DNA from: Pseudomonas japonica | Lineage (GTDB): Bacteria > Pseudomonadota > Gammaproteobacteria > Pseudomonadales > Pseudomonadaceae | DNA: 64,000 nt | Direction: 5' to 3' | NCBI RefSeq assembly: GCF_900188455.1 | Contig: NZ_FZOL01000013.1 | Coordinates: 1-64,000 of the forward strand | Part shown: piece by piece, positions 17,750 through 26,963 of the stretch | Layout of the letters: every line of letters starts with the position of its first letter | How positions within the stretch are numbered: the stretch's first letter is position 1 | Made by a program: the position numbers and the translations under genes | Notes under the pieces: generated by a model | The model's input: only the letters and a program-made list of their open reading frames with translations | The model's database searches: none | Told to the model about the DNA's origin: nothing

Positions 17750-19360
17750 GTGCAAGGCATGATGATGAACTTCGACCTCGGCATCGGCGCGATCATGCGC
17801 CATGCCCTGCAGGTCGCGGCCGATACCGAGATCGTTTCCCTGTTCGCCGATGGGCGCGTGCATCGCTACACCTACGCCGACGCGTTCGCCCGCGTCGCCC
17901 GCCTGGCCAACGTCCTGGAGGCGCTGGACTGCCCGCCGGACGCACGGATCGGCACCCTGGCCTGGAACGATCACCGGCATTTCGAGCTGCACTACGCCGC
18001 GCCGTGCAGCGGGCGCGTCTGTCACACCATCAATCCCAAGCTGTTCCCCGAGCAGATCGCCTACATCATCCGCCATGCCGAGGATGATGTGCTGTTCATC
18101 GACCCCCAGTTCATCCCGCTGGTGGAAGCGCTGCAGGACCAGCTGGTCTCGGTGCGCCGTTTCATCGCCCTGTGCGGCGCCGACGAACTGCCCGCCAGCA
18201 GCCTGCCCGGCCTGCTCAGCTACGAAGCGCTGCTGGCCGGGGCGAGCGCGGACTATGCCTGGCCGGAGATCGACGAACGCCAGGCCTGCGGCCTCTGCTA
18301 CACCTCGGGCACCACCGGCGATCCCAAGGGTGTGCTGACCAGCCACCGCAGCACCGTGCTGCACGGCATGGCGCAGAACATGGCCGACAACGTCGGCCTG
18401 CGCGCCATCGACGTGGTGATGCCGATGGTGCCGATGTTCCATGTCAGCGCCTGGGGCATGCCCTACAACGCCGCGATGGTCGGCGCCAAGCTGGTCCTGC
18501 CCGGCCCCGGGGTCGGTGACGCCGCGGCGATGGTGCGGCTGATCAACGACGAGGGCGTGACCTTCTCCCTCGCGGTCCCGACCCTGTGGAACAACATCAG
18601 CCAGTACCTGCAGTCCCACGACCTGCAGATCCCCACCCTGAGCCGCGCGGTGACCGGCGGCGCGGCCTGCCCGCTGGCGCTGATCGAGGCCATGGGCGAG
18701 CACGGCGTGGCCCTGGAGAACGGCTGGGGCATGACCGAAATGAGCCCCATGGGCAGCTACAACCGCCATCAGCCCTGGTACGCCGAACTGCAGGAGCCGC
18801 AGCGCGGGGCGCAACTGCTCAAGTCCGGCCGCTCGCTGTTCGGCGTGGAAATGCGCATCGTCGACGAAGCCGGCCAGCGCCTGGCGCATGACGGCGTGGC
18901 CTCCGGCGCCCTGCAGGTGCGCGGCCCGTGGGTGCGCAACGGCTATTACGGCCAGGACAGCAGCGAGGACTGGTTCGATACCGGCGACGTGGCCTGCATC
19001 GATCCGCACGGCTACATGCTGATCACCGATCGCCTCAAGGACGTGATCAAGTCCGGCGGCGAATGGATCTGCTCGGTGGCCATCGAGAACGCGATCATGG
19101 CCCACCCCGATATCGCCGAGGCGGCGGTGGTCGGTGTCGCCCATCCGCGCTGGAGCGAGCGGCCGCTGCTGGTGATCGTGCCCAGGGACGCCGGGGCCGC
19201 GCCGAGCCATGCGCAGTTGATCGCCTTCCTCGACGGCAAGGTGCCGAAATGGTGGCTGCCGGATGCCAGCGAAGTGCTGGAGCAACTGCCCCACACCGCC
19301 ACCGGCAAGGTCAGCAAGAAGACCCTGCGCGAACGCTACAACGCCTACACCTGGCCCTGA
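17750..19360 (+). CDS. lvaE: Acyl-CoA synthetase (AMP-forming), LvaE-like
   Basis: Predicted 536-residue ligase that activates a carboxylic acid to its CoA ester via an acyl-AMP. Seen: the P-loop-like YTSGTTGDPKG near residue 184, GWGMTEMSP, DWFDTGDVACID, the hinge DRLKDVIKSGGEWI and the C-terminal lysine region TATGKVSKKTLRE. The best start is the GTG at 17750, six bases after a perfect aggagg; ATG 17759 would be 15 bases away. An A-rich aagaacaa motif precedes the ribosome site. In the lva pathway LvaE forms levulinyl-CoA; related enzymes act on medium-chain acids. Confidence 0.85.
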   Translation: MQGMMMNFDLGIGAIMRHALQVAADTEIVSLFADGRVHRYTYADAFARVARLANVLEALDCPPDARIGTLAWNDHRHFELHYAAPCSGRVCHTINPKLFPEQIAYIIRHAEDDVLFIDPQFIPLVEALQDQLVSVRRFIALCGADELPASSLPGLLSYEALLAGASADYAWPEIDERQACGLCYTSGTTGDPKGVLTSHRSTVLHGMAQNMADNVGLRAIDVVMPMVPMFHVSAWGMPYNAAMVGAKLVLPGPGVGDAAAMVRLINDEGVTFSLAVPTLWNNISQYLQSHDLQIPTLSRAVTGGAACPLALIEAMGEHGVALENGWGMTEMSPMGSYNRHQPWYAELQEPQRGAQLLKSGRSLFGVEMRIVDEAGQRLAHDGVASGALQVRGPWVRNGYYGQDSSEDWFDTGDVACIDPHGYMLITDRLKDVIKSGGEWICSVAIENAIMAHPDIAEAAVVGVAHPRWSERPLLVIVPRDAGAAPSHAQLIAFLDGKVPKWWLPDASEVLEQLPHTATGKVSKKTLRERYNAYTWP

Positions 19361-19387
19361 GCGGCCATTCCTGTCCATGACGACAAA

Positions 19388-19409
19388 CGGCCCGCCCCGC
19401 GGCGGGCCG
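19388..19409. repeat. GC-rich hairpin between synthetase and DUF485 genes
   Basis: A perfect 9-bp stem (cggcccgcc / ggcgggccg) with a 4-base loop lies 28 bp after the synthetase stop. There is no T tract, so partial termination or mRNA processing within the operon is more likely than a full stop. Confidence 0.5.
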
Positions 19410-19421
19410 GTGCCCTGCCGT

Positions 19422-19434
19422 ACAACAAAAACAA
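19422..19434 (+). promoter_or_regulatory. Hfq-Crc catabolite-activity-like motif before the DUF485-symporter pair
   Basis: acaacaaaaacaa directly abuts the ggagg ribosome site of the DUF485 gene and contains AANAANAA. Its position would let Hfq-Crc block translation of the transporter pair. Inferred from sequence only. Confidence 0.6.
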
Positions 19435-19445
19435 CCGGAGGCCCC

Positions 19446-19775
19446 ATGACCCGCACGTCCGATCCACACGTCGAGCACTATCAGCGCATACGCCAGAACC
19501 CCAGATTCCTCGCCCTCAGCCGGGCCCGCTCGCGGACCAGCTGGCGCCTGTCGGCGGTGGTGCTGGCCGCCTACTTCCTGTTCATGGGCGTCGCCGCCGT
19601 GAACCCGCAGTTCCTCCACCAGCCGCTCTTCCCGGGGAGCCACCTGAGCCTCGGCCTGCCGCTGGGCGCACTCCTGCTGCTGGCCAGCTGGCTGCTCACC
19701 GCCTGGTACGTGCACCGCGCGAACCAGCACTTCGACCCAATCGGCGCCAGCATCATCGAGGAGAGCCAGGCATGA
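19446..19775 (+). CDS. DUF485 inner-membrane protein, symporter partner
   Basis: Predicted 109-residue protein with two transmembrane helices (around LSAVVLAAYFLFMGVA and GLPLGALLLLASWLLTAWYV) and charged ends, matching DUF485/YjcH. These proteins are almost always encoded just before an acetate-type sodium:solute symporter, as here, where the stop overlaps the symporter ATG by 4 bp. A good ggagg precedes ATG 19446. The lva operon of P. putida also has a small gene of this kind with its symporter. Confidence 0.88.
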   Translation: MTRTSDPHVEHYQRIRQNPRFLALSRARSRTSWRLSAVVLAAYFLFMGVAAVNPQFLHQPLFPGSHLSLGLPLGALLLLASWLLTAWYVHRANQHFDPIGASIIEESQA

Positions 19776-21430
19776 AACGCATTGCGACCCGTGGTTTCGC
19801 GGCAATGGCCGCTGTCCTGCCCGGCCTGGCCTGCGCCGCCGAGAGCGGCCGGCAGCCGCTCAAGCTGGACGCGATCGGCATGTTCATGCTGTTCGTCTTC
19901 GCCACCCTGCTGATCACCTGGTGGGCCTCGCGGCGCACCCATTCGACCCACGATTTCTACACCGCCGGCGGCGGCATCAGCGGCTTCCAGAACGGCCTGG
20001 CGATCGCCGGCGACTACATGTCGGCGTCGACCCTGCTGGGCGTCTCCAGCCTGGTGTTCGCCAAGGGCTACGACGGCTTCATCTATGTCACCGGCTTCTT
20101 CATCGGCTGGCCGATCCTCACCTTCCTCATGGCCGAGCGCCTGCGCAACCTCGGCCGCTACACCTTCGCCGACATCGTTTCGTTCCGCCTCGACCAGCGC
20201 CGTATCCGCGTCCTGGCCGCCTGCGGCTCGCTGACCGTGGTGTGCTGCTACCTGCTGCTGCAGATGGTCGGCGCCGGACAGTTGATCAAGCTGCTGTTCG
20301 GCCTCGACTACGCCGTCGCGGTGGTGGTGGTGGGCGTGCTGATGCTGGTGTACGTGGTCTTCGGCGGCATGCTGGCGACCACCTGGGTGCAGATCATCAA
20401 GGCCGTGCTGCTGCTGGCCGGCGGTACCACGCTGATGCTCCTGTCCCTCGCCGAGTTCGGCTTCAGCCTGGAAACCCTGGCCCGGCGCGCGGTGGAAACC
20501 CACGCCAACGGCTGGAACATCATGGGCCCCGGCAGCATGCTGTCCAATCCGCTGAACGTCGCTTCCATGGCCCTGGGCCTGGTGTTCGGCCTGGCCGGCC
20601 TGCCGCACATCATGATGCGCTTCTTCACCGTGCCCAACGCCCGCGAAGCGCGCAAGTCGGTGCTCTACGCCTCGGCCTTCATCGGCTTCTTCTTCCTCGT
20701 GGTGTGCGTCCTCGGCTTCGCCGCCATCGTCATCGTCGGCACCGACCCGCAGTACTTCGTCAACGGGCAACTGGGCGGCGCACTGGTGGGCGGCAGCAAC
20801 ATGGTCGCCCTGCACCTGGCCAACACGGTCGGCGGCAGCCTGTTCCTCGGCTTCCTCTCGGCCGTGGCCTTCGCCACCATCCTCGCGGTGGTCGCGGGCC
20901 TGACCCTGGCCGGCGCCTCGGCCATCTCCCATGACCTCTACGTGACCGTGCTCAAGCGCGGCCAGGCCAGCGAGGCCGAGGAGATGAAAGTCTCGCGCCT
21001 GGCGGTGGTGGGCCTGGGCCTGGTGGCCATCGCCCTGGGCATCCTCTTCGAGCAGGTCAACATCGCCTTCCTCGTGGGCCTGACCTTCGGCATCGCCGCC
21101 TCGGCCAACTTCCCGGTGCTGATCATGGCCATGTACTGGAAAGGCCTGACCACCCGCGGGGCAATCTGCGGCGGGCTGGCGGGGCTGATCTCGTCCCTGA
21201 CCCTGGTGACCCTCTCGCCAACCGTCTGGGTCACCGTGCTCGGCCACGCCCAGGCGATCTTCCCCTACGACCACCCGGCCCTGTTCTCCATGCCCCTGGC
21301 CTTCCTCGTGCTGGTGCTGGTGTCGCACTTCGACCGCAGTGCGCAGGGCGCCCGCGATCGCCAGGGCTTCGACGACCAGAAGGTGCGCGCCGAAACCGGG
21401 CTGGGCATGGACAGCGCCACTTCCCACTGA
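19772..21430 (+). CDS. Sodium:solute (cation/acetate, ActP-type) symporter, LvaF-like
   Basis: Predicted 552-residue SSS-family transporter. It starts with a cleavable-looking signal (LPGLACA), as ActP does, then about 13 membrane helices including FYTAGGGISGFQNGLAIAGDYMSASTLLG, the family signature, and GLPHIMMRFFTV. It imports a short organic acid with a cation. Placement after acyl-CoA synthetase and DUF485 genes under a sigma-54 promoter suggests uptake of levulinate or a similar keto/hydroxy acid, the role proposed for LvaF. Confidence 0.88.
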   Translation: MKRIATRGFAAMAAVLPGLACAAESGRQPLKLDAIGMFMLFVFATLLITWWASRRTHSTHDFYTAGGGISGFQNGLAIAGDYMSASTLLGVSSLVFAKGYDGFIYVTGFFIGWPILTFLMAERLRNLGRYTFADIVSFRLDQRRIRVLAACGSLTVVCCYLLLQMVGAGQLIKLLFGLDYAVAVVVVGVLMLVYVVFGGMLATTWVQIIKAVLLLAGGTTLMLLSLAEFGFSLETLARRAVETHANGWNIMGPGSMLSNPLNVASMALGLVFGLAGLPHIMMRFFTVPNAREARKSVLYASAFIGFFFLVVCVLGFAAIVIVGTDPQYFVNGQLGGALVGGSNMVALHLANTVGGSLFLGFLSAVAFATILAVVAGLTLAGASAISHDLYVTVLKRGQASEAEEMKVSRLAVVGLGLVAIALGILFEQVNIAFLVGLTFGIAASANFPVLIMAMYWKGLTTRGAICGGLAGLISSLTLVTLSPTVWVTVLGHAQAIFPYDHPALFSMPLAFLVLVLVSHFDRSAQGARDRQGFDDQKVRAETGLGMDSATSH

Positions 21431-21433
21431 CCC

Positions 21434-21452
21434 GCGGGGGCAATGCCCCCGC
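21434..21452. terminator. Hairpin after the symporter gene
   Basis: An 8-bp perfect GC stem (gcgggggc / gcccccgc) with a 3-base loop starts 4 bp after the symporter stop. It has no T tract. It probably tunes read-through into the acyl-CoA dehydrogenase gene that begins 18 bp later. Confidence 0.5.
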
Positions 21453-21469
21453 CATCGAGAGCTTTATCC

Positions 21470-23242
21470 ATGAGTACATTCCAGGCCCCGTTGCGCGACA
21501 TGCGCTTCGTCCTCCATGAAGTCTTCGCCGCCCCCGAGCTGTGGGCGCGCCTGCCGGCCCTGGCGGACAGCGTCGATGCCGACACCGCAGACGCCATTCT
21601 CGAAGAAGCGGCCAAGGTCACCGCGAGCCTGATCGCCCCGCTCAACCGCAGCGGCGACGAGGAAGGCGCGCAGTGGCACGCCGGCGCGGTGCGCACCCCC
21701 GCCGGCTTTCGCGAGGCCTATGCCACCTACGCCGAGGGCGGCTGGGTCGGCCTGTCCGGCAACCCGCGGTACGGCGGCATGGGCATGCCCAAGATGCTCG
21801 CCGTGGCCTTCGAGGAGATGCTCTATGCCGCCGGCTCCAGCTTCGCCCTGTATTCGGCGCTGAGCGCCGGTGCCTGCCTGGCCATCGATGCCCACGCCAG
21901 CGAGGACCTGAAGCGCATCTACCTGCCGGCGATGTACGCCGGCCACTGGGCCGGTTCCATGTGCCTGACCGAGGCCCACGCCGGCACCGACCTGGGCCTG
22001 ATCCGCACCCGCGCCGAACCCCGCGCCGACGGCAGCTACCAGGTCAGCGGCAGCAAGATCTTCATCACCGGCGGCGAGCAGGACCTGACCGAGAACATCA
22101 TCCACCTGGTGCTCGCCCGTCTGCCTGACGCCCCGGCCGGCCCCAAGGGCATCTCGCTGTTCCTGGTGCCCAAGGTGCTGGTGAACGCCGACGGCAGCCT
22201 CGGCGCGCGCAACGCGGTGAGCTGCGGTTCCATCGAACACAAGATGGGCATCAAGGCGTCGGCCACCTGCGTGATGAACTTCGACGGCGCCACCGGCTAC
22301 CTGGTGGGCGAAGCGAACAAGGGGCTGGCGGCGATGTTCACCATGATGAACTACGAGCGCCTGTCCATCGGCATCCAGGGCATCGGCTGCGCCGAGGCGT
22401 CCTACCAGAGCGCGGTGGCCTATGCCCGCGACCGCCTGCAGAGCCGCGCCGCCGCGGGTGCGCTGAACCCGCAGCAGGCCGCCGACCCGATCATCGTCCA
22501 CGCCGACGTGCGGCGCATGCTCCTGACCATGAAGGCGCTGAACGAAGGCGGGCGCGCGTTCGCCTGCTATGTCGGCCAGCAACTGGACCTGAGCAAGTAC
22601 GCCACGGACCCCGGCGAACGCCGCGACGCCGAAGCCCTGGTGGCCTTGCTGACCCCAGTGGCCAAGGCCTTCTTCACCGACAACGGCCTGGAAAGCTGCG
22701 TGCATGGCCAGCAGGTGTTCGGCGGCCACGGCTACATCCGCGAATGGGGCCAGGAACAACTGGTCCGTGATGTGCGCATCGCGCAGATCTACGAAGGCAC
22801 CAACGGCATCCAGGCCCTCGACCTGCTGGGCCGCAAGGTGGTGGCCAACGGCGGCGCGACGCTGCAGCGCTTCGCCGCGGAGATCCGTGACTTCGCCCAC
22901 ACCCGGCGCACGCCCCACAGCCCCGCGCTGCTGGAGGCGCTGCAGCGTCTGGAAGTCCTCAGCGACTGGCTGCTGGATCAGGCCAAGGCCGATCCCGACT
23001 CGGTGGGCGCGGCCTCGGTGGAGTACCTGCACCTGTTCGGCTACGTCGCCTACGCCTACATGTGGGCGCGCATGGCCGCGACCGCACAGCACAAACACGA
23101 CGAAGACCCAGGGTTCTACGGCGGCAAGCTGGCCACCGCGGACTTCTTCTTCAGCCGCCTGCTGCCGCGCACCCTGGGCCTGGAGGCGAGCATCCGGGCC
23201 GGCAGCCGGCCGCTGTACGGTCTGGGCGCCGAACAGTTCTGA
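21470..23242 (+). CDS. Acyl-CoA dehydrogenase, long form with C-terminal extension
   Basis: Predicted 590-residue FAD enzyme of the FadE-like group that carries an extra C-terminal domain (PF12806 type). Seen: MCLTEAHAGTDLG in the middle domain, FGGHGYIREWGQEQLVRD, and the catalytic Glu in QIYEGTNGIQ, so this one should perform normal alpha,beta-dehydrogenation, unlike the lvaC homologue. It follows the symporter within the same sigma-54-driven unit and probably oxidises the acyl-CoA produced from the imported acid. It is not part of the P. putida lva set as I remember it. Confidence 0.9.
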   Translation: MSTFQAPLRDMRFVLHEVFAAPELWARLPALADSVDADTADAILEEAAKVTASLIAPLNRSGDEEGAQWHAGAVRTPAGFREAYATYAEGGWVGLSGNPRYGGMGMPKMLAVAFEEMLYAAGSSFALYSALSAGACLAIDAHASEDLKRIYLPAMYAGHWAGSMCLTEAHAGTDLGLIRTRAEPRADGSYQVSGSKIFITGGEQDLTENIIHLVLARLPDAPAGPKGISLFLVPKVLVNADGSLGARNAVSCGSIEHKMGIKASATCVMNFDGATGYLVGEANKGLAAMFTMMNYERLSIGIQGIGCAEASYQSAVAYARDRLQSRAAAGALNPQQAADPIIVHADVRRMLLTMKALNEGGRAFACYVGQQLDLSKYATDPGERRDAEALVALLTPVAKAFFTDNGLESCVHGQQVFGGHGYIREWGQEQLVRDVRIAQIYEGTNGIQALDLLGRKVVANGGATLQRFAAEIRDFAHTRRTPHSPALLEALQRLEVLSDWLLDQAKADPDSVGAASVEYLHLFGYVAYAYMWARMAATAQHKHDEDPGFYGGKLATADFFFSRLLPRTLGLEASIRAGSRPLYGLGAEQF

Positions 23243-23314
23243 ATCACGCAATCCCCCTGCTTCCCGTGCCTCGCATCGACCCCCGCGGTTCGATGCGCGG
23301 CGCACCGTTCCCTC

Positions 23315-23327
23315 AAAAACAACAACA
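23315..23327 (+). promoter_or_regulatory. Hfq-Crc catabolite-activity-like motif before the OprD porin
   Basis: aaaaacaacaaca overlaps the start of the agga ribosome site of the porin gene and contains AANAANAA. Catabolite repression of translation is inferred. Confidence 0.6.
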
Positions 23328-23337
23328 GGACATCACC

Positions 23338-24600
23338 ATGAAGCATTCCCTCCCCGTCACACACTTGCTCCTGGCCGGCTGCGCCCTCGCCCCGGCCTTG
23401 CCGGCCAGCGCGGCCCTGCTCGACGACAGCAAGGCCAGCCTGGAGCTGCGCAACTTCTACATGAACCGTGATTTTCGCCAGGCCGGCGCCCCCCAGGCCA
23501 AGGCCGAAGAGTGGGCCCAGGGCCTGCTGCTGCGCTACGAGTCGGGGTTCACCGAGGGCGATATCGGCGTCGGCATCGATGCCCTCGGCCTGCTCGGGAT
23601 CAAGCTCGATTCCGGCGGCGGGCGCAGCGGCACGCAGTTGCTCAAGCAGGACCGGGAAAGCCGCGAGGCGCAGGACGAGTACGGGGAACTGGGCCTGACC
23701 GCGAAGTTCAAGGTCTCGCGCACCGTGCTCAAGCTGGGCGCGCTGCAGCCGCGCCTGCCCAGCGTCTCCTACAACGACGCGCGCCTGCTGCCGCAGAGCT
23801 TTCGCGGTGGCCACCTGAACTCCCAGGAGATCGACGGCCTGACCCTCGATGCCGGACGCCTGAGCCAGGTCAACCAGCGCAACTCCTCCGACTTCGAAGA
23901 CATGAGCGCCAGCAGCGGCAGCGCCGGCGCCACCGGCATCAAGAGCAGCAAGACCAGCGACGCCTTCAACTTCGCCGGCCTGACCTATCGCTGGAACGAC
24001 CAGCTGAGCGGCGCCTGGCACTATGGCGAACTGGAAGACATCTACCGCCAGCACATCCTCAGCCTGACCCACACCCTGCGCTTCGACGACCAGCGCTCGC
24101 TGCGCAGCGAAGTGCGCGCCGCCCGCGCCCGGGACGACGGCAGCAGCAACGTCGACAACGACGCCTACGGCGCCATGCTGACCTACCGCCAGGCGGCCCA
24201 CAGCGTCGCCTTCGCCTACCAGCGCATGGCCGGCGACACCGGCTACGCCTACATCGCCGGCAGCGATCCGTTCCTGTTCAACTACGTGCAGTTCGGCGAC
24301 TTCGCCAACCGCGACGAACGCTCCTGGCAAGCGCGCTACGACTATGACTTCAGCGCCCTGGGGATTCCCGGCCTGACCTTCATGAGCCGCTATATCAGCG
24401 GCAGCGACATCGAACTCGGCGGCGGTCGGCCGAGCGGCGAGGAATGGGAACGCGATACCGACATCGCCTATGTGTTCCAGAGCGGTCCGTTGCGCAACCT
24501 GGGCGTGAAATGGCGCAACGCGACGATCCGCACCCGGCACTTCGCCAACGACCTGGACGACAACCGCCTGATCCTCAGCTACACCCTGCCGCTGTGGTGA
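23338..24600 (+). CDS. OprD-family outer-membrane porin
   Basis: Predicted 420-residue substrate-specific porin. A signal peptide ends at LPASA. The mature start SLELRNFYMNRDFR, the DALGLLGIKLDSGGG segment and the C-terminal NRLILSYTLPLW are OprD hallmarks. OprD-family (Occ) channels pass carboxylates or amino acids. It lies 95 bp after the acyl-CoA dehydrogenase gene on the same strand, so it probably lets the organic acid of this locus cross the outer membrane. ATG 23338 follows agga by 7 bp. Confidence 0.92.
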   Translation: MKHSLPVTHLLLAGCALAPALPASAALLDDSKASLELRNFYMNRDFRQAGAPQAKAEEWAQGLLLRYESGFTEGDIGVGIDALGLLGIKLDSGGGRSGTQLLKQDRESREAQDEYGELGLTAKFKVSRTVLKLGALQPRLPSVSYNDARLLPQSFRGGHLNSQEIDGLTLDAGRLSQVNQRNSSDFEDMSASSGSAGATGIKSSKTSDAFNFAGLTYRWNDQLSGAWHYGELEDIYRQHILSLTHTLRFDDQRSLRSEVRAARARDDGSSNVDNDAYGAMLTYRQAAHSVAFAYQRMAGDTGYAYIAGSDPFLFNYVQFGDFANRDERSWQARYDYDFSALGIPGLTFMSRYISGSDIELGGGRPSGEEWERDTDIAYVFQSGPLRNLGVKWRNATIRTRHFANDLDDNRLILSYTLPLW

Positions 24601-24667
24601 GACGCCGGCGTGGCCGGGTTCGCCCGGCCGCGCTGCGTTCGCCCTCCTTCTCCCTGCAGAAACCACG

Positions 24668-26575
24668 ATGGTGCCTACGCCGATGCTTCATGTCCGTTCA
24701 TTCGCCCGCAAGATCCTCCTGGCCGCGTCCCTGGTCGTGGTGGCGGCCTTCGGCCTGTTCGCCCTGTACCAGGATCAACGCCAGCAAGACGTCACGCAGC
24801 GCAGCCTGGAAGCCGAGCTCAGTGGCAACGGCAGGCTGCTGGCGTACAGCATCCACAACTGGCTGGAGGGGCGTGGCCATCTGGTCAGCCTGCTGGCGCG
24901 GCAACTGCAGGCGTCGGACCAGGCCCCGGCAACGGTGCGTGGCCTGCTCGACCAGGAGGTCTACGCCAAACTGTTCCTTTCCACTTCGCTGGGCAGCGCG
25001 CAAGGCAGCTTCACCAGCGCACCCGACACACCGATGCCGCCAGGCTACGACCCACGCACCCGCGTCTGGTACAAGCAGGCCGCCGCGGGCTCGGGCCTGG
25101 TCATCACCGAACCCTACCTGTACGCCGGCACCAACCGCCCCGCCCTGGCCCTTGCCCACCCCATCGTGCGCGATGGCCGCCTCACCGGCGTGGCGGCCGG
25201 CGCCGTCGCCCTCGACGCCATCAACGCCATGCTCGAAGCGGCCAACCCCGGCGCCGACGGCTACGCCTTCCTGGTCAGCGAGCAAGGGCAGATCCTCCTG
25301 CACCCGCGCCAGGAACTGCTGTTCAAGAATCTCGGCGAAGCCTACCCGCAGCTGTCAGCACAACGCGTCGACGGACTGCAGGAATTCAGCGAAGGCGGCA
25401 AGAGCAAGCTGCTCGCGCTGACCCCCATCAGCGGTCTGCCGGGTATCCATTGGCAGGTCGCCCTGGTGATCGACAAGGCCGCCGCCTACCGGCCACTCAC
25501 CGAGTTTCGCCGCACCGCCTACAGCGCCACGGCCCTGGCCGTGCTGGCGGTACTGCTCCTGCTCGGCGCCTTGATCCACTGGCTGCTGCGCCCTCTGCGC
25601 GAAATCAGTGGCGCCATGCAGGACATCGCCGGCGGCGAAGGCGATCTGACCCGGCGCCTGAACGCCCGCGGCACCGATGAACTGGCGGAACTGGCCCACG
25701 CTTTCAACCGTTTCGTCGCGCGCATCCACGACTCCGTCGGCCAGGTGGCGCGCAGTGCCCACCAACTGCACGCGGTGGCCCGCCAGGTGCTGAGCACCAC
25801 CGACGGCCTGGTGGCCAGCAGCGACGAGCAGAGCAGCCGCACCACCAGCATGGCGACCGCCATCGTCGAGCTCGGCGCCACCGCCCAGGAAATCGCCCAC
25901 AGCGCCGCCGATGCCTCCACCCAGGCCAGCGATGCCAGGCGGAAAAGCGAAGCGGGATCGTCCACGGTCGCGCAGACGCTGTCGTCCATCGGCCAGTTGA
26001 GCGACGACATCGCGAGCTGCCGAACGGAAATCGATGCGCTGGCCAGCCGCACCCTGGATATCGGCAAGATTCTCGACGTGATTCAGGGCGTATCGGCGCA
26101 GACCAACCTGCTGGCGCTGAACGCGGCGATCGAGGCGGCCCGCGCCGGTGACGCCGGGCGTGGCTTCGCTGTGGTCGCCGACGAGGTCAGGGGGCTGGCC
26201 CACCGCACCCAGGCGTCGGCGCAGGAAATCCAGCAGATGATCGAAGAATTGCAGAGCGGCGCGGACCGCGTGGTCGCGGTGATGACCGCCAGCCAGCTGC
26301 GCGGCCGTCAGACCCGGGAGATCGCCGATCACGCCGGGCAGCACCTGTCGGGCATCACCGCGCTGGTCGGCGACATGGATGGACTGAACCATTCCGTGGC
26401 CACCGCCACCGAGGAGCAGACCACCGTCATCGACTCCCTCGCCGAGCAGATCAGCGAAATCAGCCTGCTCAACCAGGATGGACTGGGCGATCTGCGCACG
26501 ACCCTGGATGCCTGTGTGCAACTGGAAGAACAGGCTGGCCAACTGCTGCGCCTGGTCAGCGGATTCCGCATCTGA
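24668..26575 (+). CDS. Methyl-accepting chemotaxis protein with dCache sensor
   Basis: Predicted 635-residue chemoreceptor: membrane helix about 14-34, periplasmic double-Cache ligand domain (about 40-275, with WYKQAAAGSGLVITEPY), second helix about 282-303, HAMP about 305-357, then the signalling coiled coil whose tip (GVSAQTNLLALNAAIEAARAG) is near residue 475. Acids and amino acids are common dCache ligands. Being next to the porin and the lva-like genes, it may guide cells to the same substrate. No strong ribosome site is visible; ATG 24683 is an alternative start. Confidence 0.9.
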   Translation: MVPTPMLHVRSFARKILLAASLVVVAAFGLFALYQDQRQQDVTQRSLEAELSGNGRLLAYSIHNWLEGRGHLVSLLARQLQASDQAPATVRGLLDQEVYAKLFLSTSLGSAQGSFTSAPDTPMPPGYDPRTRVWYKQAAAGSGLVITEPYLYAGTNRPALALAHPIVRDGRLTGVAAGAVALDAINAMLEAANPGADGYAFLVSEQGQILLHPRQELLFKNLGEAYPQLSAQRVDGLQEFSEGGKSKLLALTPISGLPGIHWQVALVIDKAAAYRPLTEFRRTAYSATALAVLAVLLLLGALIHWLLRPLREISGAMQDIAGGEGDLTRRLNARGTDELAELAHAFNRFVARIHDSVGQVARSAHQLHAVARQVLSTTDGLVASSDEQSSRTTSMATAIVELGATAQEIAHSAADASTQASDARRKSEAGSSTVAQTLSSIGQLSDDIASCRTEIDALASRTLDIGKILDVIQGVSAQTNLLALNAAIEAARAGDAGRGFAVVADEVRGLAHRTQASAQEIQQMIEELQSGADRVVAVMTASQLRGRQTREIADHAGQHLSGITALVGDMDGLNHSVATATEEQTTVIDSLAEQISEISLLNQDGLGDLRTTLDACVQLEEQAGQLLRLVSGFRI

Positions 26576-26593
26576 ACAGCGCGCGCCGCGGCT

Positions 26594-26896
26594 TCAGGCG
26601 ATCCGCAGCGCGCGCGTCACCGTGGGGCTGCCGTGCAGCAGCGGCGCCACCTGCTCCAGCGCCAGACGCAGGTGCGCGGTCTGCCAGTGCGCGGCCTCTT
26701 CCGCCGCGCTGCGCCAGACCTCGAAGGAGCAGAAACGCAGCGGATCGTCGAGGGATTGGTAATAGCCATACTCAAGACAACCCGGTTCTTCCCGGGTGCG
26801 TTCGCTGAGCTCGGCGAGGATGGTGCGTGTGGCATCGAACGTACCCGGCCTGATGCTGAAGCTGGCCGTTACGCAGAGAGAGGTGGACATGGTCAT
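26594..26896 (-). CDS. Antibiotic biosynthesis monooxygenase (ABM) domain protein
   Basis: Predicted 100-residue small alpha/beta protein of the ABM dimeric ferredoxin-like fold. It has the family pattern RTILAELSERTREEPGCLEYGYYQSLDDPLRF with a trailing aromatic/His segment. Members include quinol monooxygenases such as YgiN and many of unknown role. Start: a ggag lies 4 bp before ATG 26896 and 10 bp before ATG 26890; either may be used. It follows, on the same strand, the DJ-1/PfpI gene and may share its transcript. Confidence 0.8.
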   Translation of the reverse strand: MTMSTSLCVTASFSIRPGTFDATRTILAELSERTREEPGCLEYGYYQSLDDPLRFCSFEVWRSAAEEAAHWQTAHLRLALEQVAPLLHGSPTVTRALRIA

Positions 26897-26963
26897 CGAA
26901 CTCCGGAGGGACATCAGCCACCCCATGCCGTGCGTGGCAGCGATGGGGTGGCGCCAGGCGGCG

